From: Erysipelotrichaceae bacterium
Lineage (GTDB): Bacteria; Bacillota_I; Bacilli_A; Erysipelotrichales; Erysipelotrichaceae
Direction of reading: 5' to 3'
Length of the DNA: 46,036 bases
Assembly: GCA_024684175.1 (NCBI GenBank)
Contig: JAIKXJ010000011.1
Span: 1-46,036 of the forward strand
Shown: positions 15,329-23,304 of the stretch, in pieces
Numbering within the stretch: position 1 is the stretch's first letter
Layout of the letters: every line of letters begins with the position of its first letter
Translations under genes and position numbers: made by a program
Notes under the pieces: model-generated
The model's database searches: none
What the model saw: the letters and a program-made list of their open reading frames with translations, nothing else
What the model was told of the DNA's origin: nothing

Positions 15329-16432
15329 ATGAAAGTAAATCTTAAGAACATTATCATTATCTTTCTGGTTGCCTTACTTGGATCGGGACTTGGGACCTTC
15401 GGTGTCATGTCCCTGTACAACAAAGAACACAAAGGCAGCTCAGAGGCTAACGTCGTAGTTAACGAGGTCGAATACACCAATATCGAAAAGACCGATTATA
15501 CCAAAGCGATCGAAAAAGCCTACAATACCGTGGTCGAGATCAAGTGTCAGGTCAGATCTTCCGTTTCTTCCGGATTCTTCTTCTTCGAACAAGCTCCTTC
15601 GACCAGCGTTTCCAGTGGGTCCGGTGTCATCTTCTCTTCGGACGGCTACATCGTCACGAACGAACACGTCATCGACGGACTGGTCGATGAATCCAGTATC
15701 GAAGTCAAGGCATACAACGGACAAGTCTATTCGGCAAAAGTCATCGGCTACGATACCAAGACCGATCTGGCTGTGCTCAAGATCGATGCCGAAGGACTTC
15801 CTTATGCATCTTTTGCGGATTCCGCACAGCTGATGCTCGGACAGGATGTCATCGCCATCGGCAACCCGTTAGGCTTGGGCATCTCCTGTTCCAACGGTAT
15901 CGTTTCCGCACTTGAAAAAGAGATCGCCATCAACAGCGTCTATATGACAGTCATTCAGATCAACGCGGCAGTCAATGCCGGCAATTCCGGCGGCGGACTC
16001 TTCGACATCAACGGAAACCTCGTCGGTATCGTCAATGCGAAGAAATCATCCAACTTTACCGAGACATCTGTCGAAGGCATGGGCTATGCGATCCCGGCCA
16101 ATACGGTCTCCCGTATCATAGAAGAGCTCATCACCAACGGCTATGTCAAAGACAGAGCAACGCTGGGTATCAAAGTATCGACAAGTTCGACTTTCTCGAC
16201 GAGTGAAGGCGTATTGGTCACAGAAGTCATCGAAGGCAGCAGCGCCGAAAAAGCGGGCTTGCAGGCAAATGACATCATCACCGCTCTCGACGATACGAAA
16301 ATCTCCGTCTATGCCGATCTGGTCAAAGCCCTCGAAAGCAAATCCGTCGGCGATGAAGCCAGACTCAGCATCCTGCGTGACGGTCAGGAAATGGAACTGA
16401 TGATCACGCTTCAGGACGCATCGAGATCGTAA
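15329..16432 (+). CDS. htrA: HtrA/DegP-type trypsin-like serine protease with PDZ domain
   Basis: 367 residues. An N-terminal membrane anchor (about residues 6-29) places the protease outside the cell. The catalytic triad is visible: His113 in IVTNEHVID, Asp146 in TKTDLAVLKID, Ser220 in VNAGNSGGGLFD. The last replaces the usual GNSGGPL with GNSGGGL. A single PDZ domain covers about residues 275-365 (LGIKV, GVLVTEVIEGSSAEKAGLQANDIITALDD). The role is degradation of misfolded exported proteins. I start at 15329 because GAGGTGAGG stands just before it. The gene is divergent from a CPBP protease and has a repeat-array promoter shared in style with phosphate genes. Confidence 0.93.
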   Translation: MKVNLKNIIIIFLVALLGSGLGTFGVMSLYNKEHKGSSEANVVVNEVEYTNIEKTDYTKAIEKAYNTVVEIKCQVRSSVSSGFFFFEQAPSTSVSSGSGVIFSSDGYIVTNEHVIDGLVDESSIEVKAYNGQVYSAKVIGYDTKTDLAVLKIDAEGLPYASFADSAQLMLGQDVIAIGNPLGLGISCSNGIVSALEKEIAINSVYMTVIQINAAVNAGNSGGGLFDINGNLVGIVNAKKSSNFTETSVEGMGYAIPANTVSRIIEELITNGYVKDRATLGIKVSTSSTFSTSEGVLVTEVIEGSSAEKAGLQANDIITALDDTKISVYADLVKALESKSVGDEARLSILRDGQEMELMITLQDASRS

Positions 16433-16449
16433 AGCGATTCAAAAAGACA

Positions 16450-16490
16450 TAAAAAAAATGGAAGAGATCGGATCTCTTCCATTTTTTGTT
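16450..16490. terminator. Bidirectional terminator between htrA and the EF-G paralogue
   Basis: ATGGAAGAGAT/ATCTCTTCCAT with a CGG loop, flanked by an A run on the left and a T run on the right, so it works in both directions for the two convergent genes. Confidence 0.9.
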
Positions 16491-16499
16491 GTTTCTTGA

Positions 16500-18512
16500 T
16501 TAATCTTCGTCTTCGTCTTTTCTTTCGGCAGCGGTTGCAGCGACGACCTTATCGGTAACGTTCTGCGGAGCCGGTTCATATCTGTCGAAATCGATGACGT
16601 AAGAACCTCTGCCCTTGGTCATAGAACGCAGTTCCGTCGCATACTTCAGCATTTCTGCCATCGGGACTTCTGCGTCGATCTTGGCTTCGCCCGTATCTGC
16701 AGATCCGGTATCCAGGATCATGCCGCGTCTCTTGTTGAAGTCACCGATGATATCACCGGTATATTCTTCCGGACAGATGACCGTGACCTTGCCGATCGGT
16801 TCCAGAAGGATCGGTTTTGCCTTAGGAATACCGGCCTTGAATGCCAGCCTTGCGGCAGCTTCGAAGGAGTTCGGTTTGGAGTCGACCGGGTGATAAGAAC
16901 CGTCATATAAGGTCGCTTTGACATTGACGACTTTGCATCCGGCAAGAGGACCCTTGGCCATGCAGCTTCTCAGGCCTGCTTCAACAGACGGGAAGTAGTT
17001 TTTAGGAACGGCACCGCCGAAGACTTCTTCGGCAAAGACCATTTCTTCGGAATCAGGATTCGGTTCGAATCTTACCCAGACGTCACCGTACTGGCCGGCA
17101 CCGCCGTTCTGCTTCTTGTATTTACCCTGAACTTCGGATTTGCCCTTGATCGTCTCACGGTACTGGACCTTCGGCTCTTTGAAGACGATCTCGACTTTAT
17201 ATCTGCTCTTGAGCTTGCTGACGACGACATCGAGCTGCTGATCGCCGACACCGTATAAGACCTGTTCGCCTGTTTCGGCATTTCTGACGAAATTGAGTGA
17301 CTTGTCTTCGATCAGGACTTTCTTCAAAGCATCAGACATCTTGTCTTCATCGTCTTTCGTCTTCGGAGAAACGGCGACACCGAGCATCGGACGAGGATAT
17401 TCGATATCCGTGTACTGGATCGGTTTTTCTTTCGTGCAGAGCGTATCGTTGGTCTCAGTGACCAGCAGTTTGGTCAGGACACCGATATCACCGCAGGAGA
17501 GCTTATTGATCGGGGTCTGGTTCTTTCCGCAGATCGTGAACAGACCGCCTGCTTTTTCATTCTGTTCCTTCTTGGTGTTGTATAAAGCCGTTGTCGGAGT
17601 GAGCGTACCGGACAGGACTTTGACATAAGAGATCTTGCCGACGAACGCATCGACGACTGTCTTGAAGACCAGTGCGGAGAAGACTTCGGAATCATCCGTC
17701 TTCAGCGTGACACCGTTCTTATCCGTGACTGTGCCATAATCGATATAGACCGGGCAGTTTTCCTTGATGAAGTCCATGAGACGGTCGACGCCTGCACAGC
17801 CTGTTGCTGTGCCGCCGAATACCGGTTTGACATCGCCTGATTTGAGAGCGAGCTTGAGACCTTTTGCCGTCTCTTCCGGAGTGAACGCTTCCCCTTCGAA
17901 GAATTTTTCCATCAGTTCATCATCAGCGGAAGCGATCGCTTCGGCGATCTGATCGTAATGAAGGTTGGAAGGATCTTCAAGGACTTTGGCAGAACCGGTC
18001 ATCTTCTTGCCTTCCATGACAGGGATCTCGAACGGAACCACGGAAGAACCGAATTTCGCTCTGAGCTCATCTACGGTCTTTTCGAAGTTCGCATTGTCAT
18101 CGTCGATCTTGTTGATGAAGAAGACGACAGGGATCTCATTCTTCTTGCAAAGCTTCACTGCGCTTTCCGTACCGGATTCGATACCGTCTTTTGCGGAAAC
18201 GACGACGACGGCCAGGTCGGCTGCAGCCGCACCGGAAACTTTTTCACCTTCGTAATCCAGGTAACCCGGAGTATCGATAAAGTTGATCTTAACGTTCTTC
18301 CATTCTATCGGAGCAACTGCCGTATAGACGGATACGCCTCTTTTTGCCTCTTCCGGATCAAAATCCATCGCGGCAGTGCCATCGGTCGTCTTGCCCATAC
18401 GTGCGATCGCTTTGGTCTGGAACAAAGCAGATTCGACTAATGCGGATTTGCCGGCACCGGAGTGTCCGAGCAATACGACATTTCTTACGTCTTTTGCTGA
18501 GTATTCTTTCAT
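16500..18512 (-). CDS. EF-G-like translational GTPase (EF-G paralogue)
   Basis: 670 residues in the EF-G domain order. GTPase motifs: G1 LLGHSGAGKSALVE (residues 14-27, unlike the AHIDAGKTT of true EF-G), G3 DTPGYLDY, G4 FINKIDDD. The C-terminal half has the domain IV/V motifs VQYRETIKGKSEVQGKYKKQ, GGAGQYGDVWV and GAVPKNYFPSVEAGL. It fits the family of EF-G-like proteins without a defined role, distinct from fusA, which normally sits in the str operon. The tail is rich in Asp and Glu. GAGAGGG precedes the start. It lies 21 bases after the ankyrin gene and is probably cotranscribed with it. Confidence 0.9.
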   Translation of the reverse strand: MKEYSAKDVRNVVLLGHSGAGKSALVESALFQTKAIARMGKTTDGTAAMDFDPEEAKRGVSVYTAVAPIEWKNVKINFIDTPGYLDYEGEKVSGAAAADLAVVVVSAKDGIESGTESAVKLCKKNEIPVVFFINKIDDDNANFEKTVDELRAKFGSSVVPFEIPVMEGKKMTGSAKVLEDPSNLHYDQIAEAIASADDELMEKFFEGEAFTPEETAKGLKLALKSGDVKPVFGGTATGCAGVDRLMDFIKENCPVYIDYGTVTDKNGVTLKTDDSEVFSALVFKTVVDAFVGKISYVKVLSGTLTPTTALYNTKKEQNEKAGGLFTICGKNQTPINKLSCGDIGVLTKLLVTETNDTLCTKEKPIQYTDIEYPRPMLGVAVSPKTKDDEDKMSDALKKVLIEDKSLNFVRNAETGEQVLYGVGDQQLDVVVSKLKSRYKVEIVFKEPKVQYRETIKGKSEVQGKYKKQNGGAGQYGDVWVRFEPNPDSEEMVFAEEVFGGAVPKNYFPSVEAGLRSCMAKGPLAGCKVVNVKATLYDGSYHPVDSKPNSFEAAARLAFKAGIPKAKPILLEPIGKVTVICPEEYTGDIIGDFNKRRGMILDTGSADTGEAKIDAEVPMAEMLKYATELRSMTKGRGSYVIDFDRYEPAPQNVTDKVVAATAAERKDEDED

Positions 18513-18533
18513 ATCTTAATTCCCTCTCTTTTC

Positions 18534-19205
18534 CTATTTTAATACATTCAGAAGCTCTTCGTTGCTCTGATCGCGCACATATTGCAGTGCGGTACGTCCG
18601 GCGTTGTCTTTGACGTTTTTATCTGCACCTCTGTTGAGCAGATAGATGGCAAGATCCGTGTAACCGCCGTAGCTTGCGCGCATCAGACAGGTGCATCCTT
18701 CGTTATCTCTCTTATTGATATCGGCACCTTTGGCTAAAAGATAGTGAATGACGTCGACCTTGAAGGCTGTGACCGATTCCATCAGAGCCGTTCTGCCTTT
18801 GGAATCGATCGCATCGAGTTCCGCTCCGGCTTCGACCAGTGTCTCAACGACACCGGATTCACCCTGGAAAGCAGCTCTCATCAATGCCGTACGTCCGTTG
18901 TTGTCATGCGAATTGACTTCGCAGCCGGCATCCAGCAGCATACGGCAGATATATCTGTGACCGTGTTTTGCGGCGCCCATCAGAGCTGTATCGTTGTTCT
19001 TGTCTCTCGCTCTGGCATCCGCACCGCTTTCCAACAGTTTCTTTACGATCTCCTCATAACCTCTCTTGGATGCCCTCATCAGACCTGTACGGCCGTCACC
19101 GTTCTTGCAGTTGGGATCCGCTCCTTCGCCGAGAAGTCTGTTGACCTCATCCAGCTTGCCGGAACTGCATGCATCTAATAAAGCATCGTTCATTGCTTGA
19201 TCCAT
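18534..19205 (-). CDS. Ankyrin-repeat protein
   Basis: 223 residues made almost entirely of six to seven ankyrin repeats. Each has the pattern NxxGRTALMxA followed by a helix pair, for example DGRTGLMRASKRGYEEIVKK and NNGRTALMRAAFQGESGVVE. There is no signal peptide, so it is cytosolic. Such proteins act as protein-binding scaffolds, and the partner here is unknown. AAGGAGG precedes the ATG by about eleven bases. The next gene on the same strand is the EF-G paralogue, 21 bases away. Confidence 0.92.
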   Translation of the reverse strand: MDQAMNDALLDACSSGKLDEVNRLLGEGADPNCKNGDGRTGLMRASKRGYEEIVKKLLESGADARARDKNNDTALMGAAKHGHRYICRMLLDAGCEVNSHDNNGRTALMRAAFQGESGVVETLVEAGAELDAIDSKGRTALMESVTAFKVDVIHYLLAKGADINKRDNEGCTCLMRASYGGYTDLAIYLLNRGADKNVKDNAGRTALQYVRDQSNEELLNVLK

Positions 19206-19424
19206 TATGATATAACCTCCTTATCAAACAAATAAAAAGTGAACGCAATAATACGTCCACTTAAAAAGTTTAATTTATGTCAAACACAGGTAAAGAGCCA
19301 TTCACCCCTAAGATAGTATTCTCCCTTACAACTAATGTTCTCATATTATTAAACACCCTTTTTATATTAATCATTTTACCTTCTAAGATTATGCGTTTCA
19401 AGTCTTAAACCCATGAAAGTATTT

Positions 19425-20099
19425 TCATTGTTTTAAGCGTTTTGAAGCGTTTTTATACTCCGGCATATTGTTTCCGACCACTTCGTAGAACCGTTTGGAA
19501 TGATTCGGAACGATGAAATGAGTCATCTCATGGACTATGATGTATTCCAGGCATTCCAGCGGATAATGGATGAGATAAGAAGAAAGAGTGATCTTGTTTT
19601 TCCTGGTGTAACAGACGCCCCACTTCGATGTCATGATCCGGCATTTCAGTTCCGGAACTTCTATATATCCGTAATCCCTTAAAAAAGGAAGATGTTTGCT
19701 CAACAAGACCTGCGCTTCTTTCATCAGCGTCTTATCCAGGACCTTGTACAGATACCGTATGCCTTCTTCGCTTTCGTCTTTATATGTCAGAATGATACAG
19801 CCGTTGGCTATACGGACATTGCTTCGTCCGATCTGACGCATCAGCTTATAAGGAACATCGAAGATATAAAAAGTATCTCCGCCCGTATACAGATTGCTGA
19901 CACGTTTACGGGCAGCCTGTTTCACATAAGCCCTGTAGACCCAGTCCCGCTTGCTTTCAATGAAACGATAGACCTCATGATCCGCCATCCGCATCGGCGC
20001 ACTTGCACTGATGACATTATCCTTCAGACGAAGGTAAAGATTTTTGATCTTCTTGTGCTCTATCCGGACTTCGAATCGGATTCCTTTGATCTCCAGCAT
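19425..20099 (-). CDS. YgjP-like (DUF45) zinc metallopeptidase
   Basis: 224 residues. The active site reads YIIVHEMTHFIVPNHSKRFY near residues 185-205, where HEMTH binds zinc and the later histidine (PNHS) is the third ligand. The preceding CRIMTSKWGVCYTRKNKITLS is the other family signature (usually SRWGSC). These proteins resemble YgjP and often accompany restriction systems or act alone; the substrate is unknown. The ATG at 20099 has no Shine-Dalgarno site; a TAGAAT at 20107-20112 on the minus strand stands seven bases before it. It is divergent from tRNA-His. Confidence 0.9.
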   Translation of the reverse strand: MLEIKGIRFEVRIEHKKIKNLYLRLKDNVISASAPMRMADHEVYRFIESKRDWVYRAYVKQAARKRVSNLYTGGDTFYIFDVPYKLMRQIGRSNVRIANGCIILTYKDESEEGIRYLYKVLDKTLMKEAQVLLSKHLPFLRDYGYIEVPELKCRIMTSKWGVCYTRKNKITLSSYLIHYPLECLEYIIVHEMTHFIVPNHSKRFYEVVGNNMPEYKNASKRLKQ

Positions 20100-20115
20100 A
20101 TTTATAATTCTATCA

Positions 20116-20145
20116 TTGAAAAAAGAATAATTCCTGTGTTAGAAT
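20116..20145 (+). promoter_or_regulatory. tRNA-His promoter
   Basis: TTGAAA (20116-20121), an 18-nt spacer, then TAGAAT (20140-20145), twelve bases before the tRNA 5' end. It is divergent from the -10 box of the YgjP-like gene at 20107-20112. Confidence 0.65.
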
Positions 20146-20157
20146 AATAAGGCATCT

Positions 20158-20236
20158 GGCGGACGTGGTGAAGTTGGTTAACACACCAGATTGTGGCTCT
20201 GGCATTTCGTGGGTTCGAGCCCCATCGTTCGCCCCA
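20158..20236 (+). tRNA. tRNA-His (GTG)
   Basis: Cloverleaf with anticodon GTG at 20193-20195. The extra G at position -1 typical of tRNA-His is encoded at 20158 and faces the C before CCA. Acceptor GCGGACG/CGTTCGC, T-loop GGTTCGAGCC, and the CCA end is encoded. Confidence 0.95.
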
Positions 20237-20248
20237 TTTGTTTATAAG

Positions 20249-20280
20249 ACATCTTCGATCGAAGATGTTTTTTATTTTTA
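20249..20280 (+). terminator. tRNA-His terminator
   Basis: ACATCTTC/GAAGATGT with a GATC loop followed by TTTTTTATTTTT. Confidence 0.85.
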
Positions 20281-20334
20281 TTATTTCTTTTTCCTTACTT
20301 TATGCCGCCGGAGTTACAAGCATCATATATAAGA

Positions 20335-20470
20335 ATGATAGAAAAAAGGAGAAAAGAATATGTCAGAGAAAAAGATGTTTTATACGAGCAGAAAATTAAA
20401 GAGGATGAACTTGAAAAAGCTGCCGGAGGAATAGAGAAAAACAGAAAACAACTTCCATCTGCTTCAGGCG
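20335..20470 (+). pseudogene. Possible double-glycine leader peptide gene with a frameshift
   Basis: A good ribosome site (AAAAGGAG) stands eight bases before ATG 20360. From that ATG the frame gives MSEKKMFYTSRK and stops after 24 codons at 20434. One frame over, from the same place, reads DVLYEQKIKEDELEKAAGG, a close match to double-glycine leader peptides of secreted small peptides (ELE, hydrophobic, AGG). One added base in the AAAAA run at 20369-20373 would join MSEKK to that leader. The region after GG runs into the antisense of the next gene, so the core peptide looks lost or altered. It could instead be translated from ATG 20335 in frame. Uncertain. Confidence 0.45.
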
Positions 20471-20471
20471 C

Positions 20472-21002
20472 TCACTTCCTCCTTTTCTCCGGTAAGGAAG
20501 ACCTGTCTGTCTTTTCAAAAGCCAGACGCGGATCGTCATCTTCTTCCACGTAGATCGTTCCGCAGTGTACGAAACCGAGCTTTTTCAGCAGCTCCTGCAT
20601 GACGGTGTTATCACCGTGCGTATCGATGCGCAAATGTCCGCAGCGATCGTATGCCCAGTTCAGGCAGAAAGTTCCGATCCCTTTTTCGGAATGATCGGAC
20701 GCGATCCGATGGACGACGCCATAAGGACTCTCATCGATCCAGTTTCCTTCTGTGATGTTCTTATACGTCGGTTCGATCTGATCGCCGAAAACGAAAAAGA
20801 ATGTTCCGATGACCGAGAGGTCTTCATTGAGACAGACATAAGAATTCCCGTTTCGGATATCGTTTCTGATCAGTTCCTCAGGCGGCCAATGCGTAAAGCC
20901 CCATTGTTTCGGATTGCCGTGTTCGGCCATAAAGGTCCTGGCATGATCATAGATCTCCATGATCCTTTTCAGGTCTCCGCTTTCCGATCTTCTTATCCTC
21001 AT
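20472..21002 (-). CDS. GNAT N-acetyltransferase
   Basis: 176 residues starting MRIRRSESGDLKRIMEIYDHA, a typical GNAT opening. Later parts are less typical: YGVVHRIASDHSEKGIGTFC carries the acetyl-CoA loop in the form S-E-K-G-I-G-T, and LRIDTHGDNTVMQELLKKLGF is the closing motif, with IDTHxDNxxM as in a common Bacillota GNAT subgroup. GGAGG precedes ATG 21002. It ends close to the tail of the frameshifted small peptide gene on the other strand. The substrate is unknown. Confidence 0.87.
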   Translation of the reverse strand: MRIRRSESGDLKRIMEIYDHARTFMAEHGNPKQWGFTHWPPEELIRNDIRNGNSYVCLNEDLSVIGTFFFVFGDQIEPTYKNITEGNWIDESPYGVVHRIASDHSEKGIGTFCLNWAYDRCGHLRIDTHGDNTVMQELLKKLGFVHCGTIYVEEDDDPRLAFEKTDRSSLPEKRRK

Positions 21003-21135
21003 GGTCTTTCCTCCGTATCCTCATTTATCATAACATGAAGAAAACCACGGTCTTCTTCCTTCGGACGCAACAAAAAATCATCCGTAAGAGGCCGCGGAAC
21101 TTTTGACCATGGTTCAGTACAGATACGATAATGGT

Positions 21136-21561
21136 TTATTTGTTAAGATTTTTAAGGATCTTCTGAAGCGTTGCTTCAAAACGTTCTACTTCTTTTGTCC
21201 TTAAACCTTTGTAGTATTCTTTACTTACTTCTTTTGAAACTTTTTCGATCACTTCTTTATAGCTTTTTGCTCGCTCATTTAAAGCGATGACCGTACTCCG
21301 CTTGTCGTTTTCGTTTTCTCTTTTCTCGATCAGACCCTGTCTTTCCATTCTGTCCAGCATAGAAGTCAGTGATGTCTTTGCCAGACCGGTGGCCTTCCCA
21401 ATGTCTTTGATCGGCATAGGTCCATCACACATCAAAACGTAAATGATCGTGCCTTGTGCGCCGTTGAATTGACTTACATTCTCCTCCTTTAACAATTCAT
21501 TGATGCGTCTGTTAGTCAGTTTGTTGATCTGCCCGATAAGATATCCGCCATTGTACTGCAT
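21136..21561 (-). CDS. MarR family transcriptional regulator
   Basis: 141 residues with the winged helix-turn-helix of the MarR family: PMPIKDIGKATGLAKTSLTSML is the recognition helix region and GLIEKRENENDKRSTVIALN is the wing with its DxR motif. The N- and C-terminal helices would form the dimer interface. The ligand is unknown. GAGGT precedes the ATG. It lies 54 bases downstream of the Na/Pi cotransporter on the same strand, so it may share its transcript; whether it regulates that gene is open. Confidence 0.9.
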   Translation of the reverse strand: MQYNGGYLIGQINKLTNRRINELLKEENVSQFNGAQGTIIYVLMCDGPMPIKDIGKATGLAKTSLTSMLDRMERQGLIEKRENENDKRSTVIALNERAKSYKEVIEKVSKEVSKEYYKGLRTKEVERFEATLQKILKNLNK

Positions 21562-21615
21562 TGTTACCTCGCTTTCCCAGGGGATTCCCGAACAAGTATG
21601 TACGAAAAAAGGCCG

Positions 21616-23235
21616 TTACTGGCCTTCGTAGCTAAAACAAAGGTTTTCGGCAACGTTCATGATGTGATCACCGATCCTTTCGATATCGATCAATAATTCG
21701 GAATACACGATGCCAGATCCTGCTTCATCCGAATTGTTGCGCATCCGATCGATTTCGATGCCGCGGTAGGAAAAACAAAGCTGATCGATAAGATCTTCGT
21801 TTTCCTTTATCTTTTCAAATAACGAATAGTCCTTATTGATGATGACCGATCCGATCATATCAAGTGATTCCAAAAGGATATCCGACAGATATTTCAGTTC
21901 ATCATAGGCGACCAGTGAAAGCGACAAATCGTTCCTGGTCAGATCCTCACCGGCCTCGGCGATATTTACCGCATGATCGCTCATCCTTTCCAGATCGATG
22001 TTCATGGAAAATAAGGAGACTGCCTGTTTGGATTCTTCCATATTGGGGTTGCTGGCCATCAGAAGCGTCAGATTGCGGCTGATGCCTTTGTGGATCAGAT
22101 TGACTTCTTTCTCGTTGCGGTCGACCAGGTCAAGTTCCGAATAATGTTCCAGAAGCGCCGTCATGCCTTTGCGGATACTTTCGGAGACCAGATTGAACAT
22201 ATTGACCATCTCGATATTGATCGAGAAGATATTGAATGCGGAGTTGTTTTCGGTCTTGGATGTCGGTTCGACCTCCGGCTGCAAGGTCTTCTTCGTACCC
22301 TGATCCGGGATCAGCAGATATGCGATCTTTGCCAGAGAATTCGCGAACGGGAAGCAGACCAGTGAAGTCACGACGTTGGTGAACGTGTGCATCAAGGCGA
22401 TCTGTTCCACGACCCTTCCCGGAGCCAGCGTCTGATACAGCTTGTCGAACGGGAAGATCAGATAAAGCACCGTGAACAACAATGCGTTGACAAGGTTGAA
22501 TGTGAAGTTGATGATCGAAACACGCTTGGCATCGCGGTTGAAACTCAAGGATGCCAGCATGGCTGTCGTGCAGGAACCGATGTTCTGACCCAGGTTGAAG
22601 AACATGACGTCCTTGATCTGGACCAGTCCGCTCTTCGCCAGTGACTGGATGATACCTAAAGAAGCGGAAGAAGACTGTACGATCGTCGTCAGAACGAAGC
22701 CGACCAGGATACCAAAGACCGGATTCTGCAAGCTTGTCAGGATATTGAGGAAGAACGCCGACTGACCCAGCGGTGCCAGACCGTCCGACATCGTGTCCAT
22801 TCCGATGAAGACGAAGCCTAAGCCCATCATGATCTCACCGATCGCGTTGAGCTTGTCGTTCTTGACGAACATGATCAGGCAGACACCGATAAATGCCAGG
22901 AAAGGAGAGACCAGCCCTACGTCCATAGCCATCAAGTGACCGGTGATCGTCGTACCGACGTTGGAACCCAGGATGACATAGACCGTCTGGGTGACTTTCA
23001 TGATCCCCGCATTGACAAAACTTACCAGCATGCTCGTGGTAGCACCGGAAGACTGTACCAGTGCTGTGACCAACATACCGGCCATCATGGCTATGAATGG
23101 TTTTTTCGTCAGCTTCTCTAAAACATCCTGCAGTTTCCCGCCGGCCATATGCTTGAAGCCGCTGCCCATGACCTCCATGCCATATAAGAAGATCGCCAGG
23201 CCGCTCAGTACCGATAAAATATCAGTGAACCTCAT
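21616..23235 (-). CDS. Na+/phosphate cotransporter (NptA/PhoU-domain type), copy 1
   Basis: 539 residues. The N-terminal half is a Na/Pi cotransporter (PF02690 type) with two QSSGATT/QSSSA repeats: VTALVQSSGATTSMLVSFVN and LTTIVQSSSASLGIIQSLA, each before a GxNxGT/GxNxGS motif. About eight membrane segments precede a cytosolic PhoU-like helical domain from about residue 345, with DLERMSDHAVNIAE and DIERIGDHIMNVAENL. It imports phosphate with sodium. The start has no Shine-Dalgarno site; a TATTAT lies nine bases upstream. It follows the SPFH/TPM operon after a terminator. A second copy is at 35609-37291. Confidence 0.93.
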   Translation of the reverse strand: MRFTDILSVLSGLAIFLYGMEVMGSGFKHMAGGKLQDVLEKLTKKPFIAMMAGMLVTALVQSSGATTSMLVSFVNAGIMKVTQTVYVILGSNVGTTITGHLMAMDVGLVSPFLAFIGVCLIMFVKNDKLNAIGEIMMGLGFVFIGMDTMSDGLAPLGQSAFFLNILTSLQNPVFGILVGFVLTTIVQSSSASLGIIQSLAKSGLVQIKDVMFFNLGQNIGSCTTAMLASLSFNRDAKRVSIINFTFNLVNALLFTVLYLIFPFDKLYQTLAPGRVVEQIALMHTFTNVVTSLVCFPFANSLAKIAYLLIPDQGTKKTLQPEVEPTSKTENNSAFNIFSINIEMVNMFNLVSESIRKGMTALLEHYSELDLVDRNEKEVNLIHKGISRNLTLLMASNPNMEESKQAVSLFSMNIDLERMSDHAVNIAEAGEDLTRNDLSLSLVAYDELKYLSDILLESLDMIGSVIINKDYSLFEKIKENEDLIDQLCFSYRGIEIDRMRNNSDEAGSGIVYSELLIDIERIGDHIMNVAENLCFSYEGQ

Positions 23236-23244
23236 CGTATATAT

Positions 23245-23250
23245 ATAATA
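23245..23250 (-). promoter_or_regulatory. -10 box directly before Na/Pi cotransporter copy 1
   Basis: TATTAT on the minus strand, nine bases before ATG 23235. No ribosome site is seen, and unlike copy 2 no 11-bp repeat array lies upstream. Confidence 0.4.
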
Positions 23251-23272
23251 ACAGATTCTTATTGATTAAGAT

Positions 23273-23299
23273 ATAAAAAACCCGCCTATGAGGCGGGTC
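23273..23299 (-). terminator. Terminator of the SPFH/TPM/zinc-ribbon operon
   Basis: Minus-strand stem ACCCGCCT/AGGCGGGT with a short loop, followed by TTTTTTATAT, right after the stop codon at 23305. Confidence 0.9.
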
Positions 23300-23304
23300 A
23301 TCGA

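Noticed and set aside
15440..15724. Minus-strand 94-codon frame inside htrA
   Set aside because: Its amino acids are an antisense image of the protease; the sense strand carries the catalytic triad.
16500..18512. Tetracycline resistance (TetM-type ribosomal protection)
   Set aside because: The G1 motif, length and C-terminal motifs fit the EF-G-like paralogue group better than Tet proteins; no mobile-element context.
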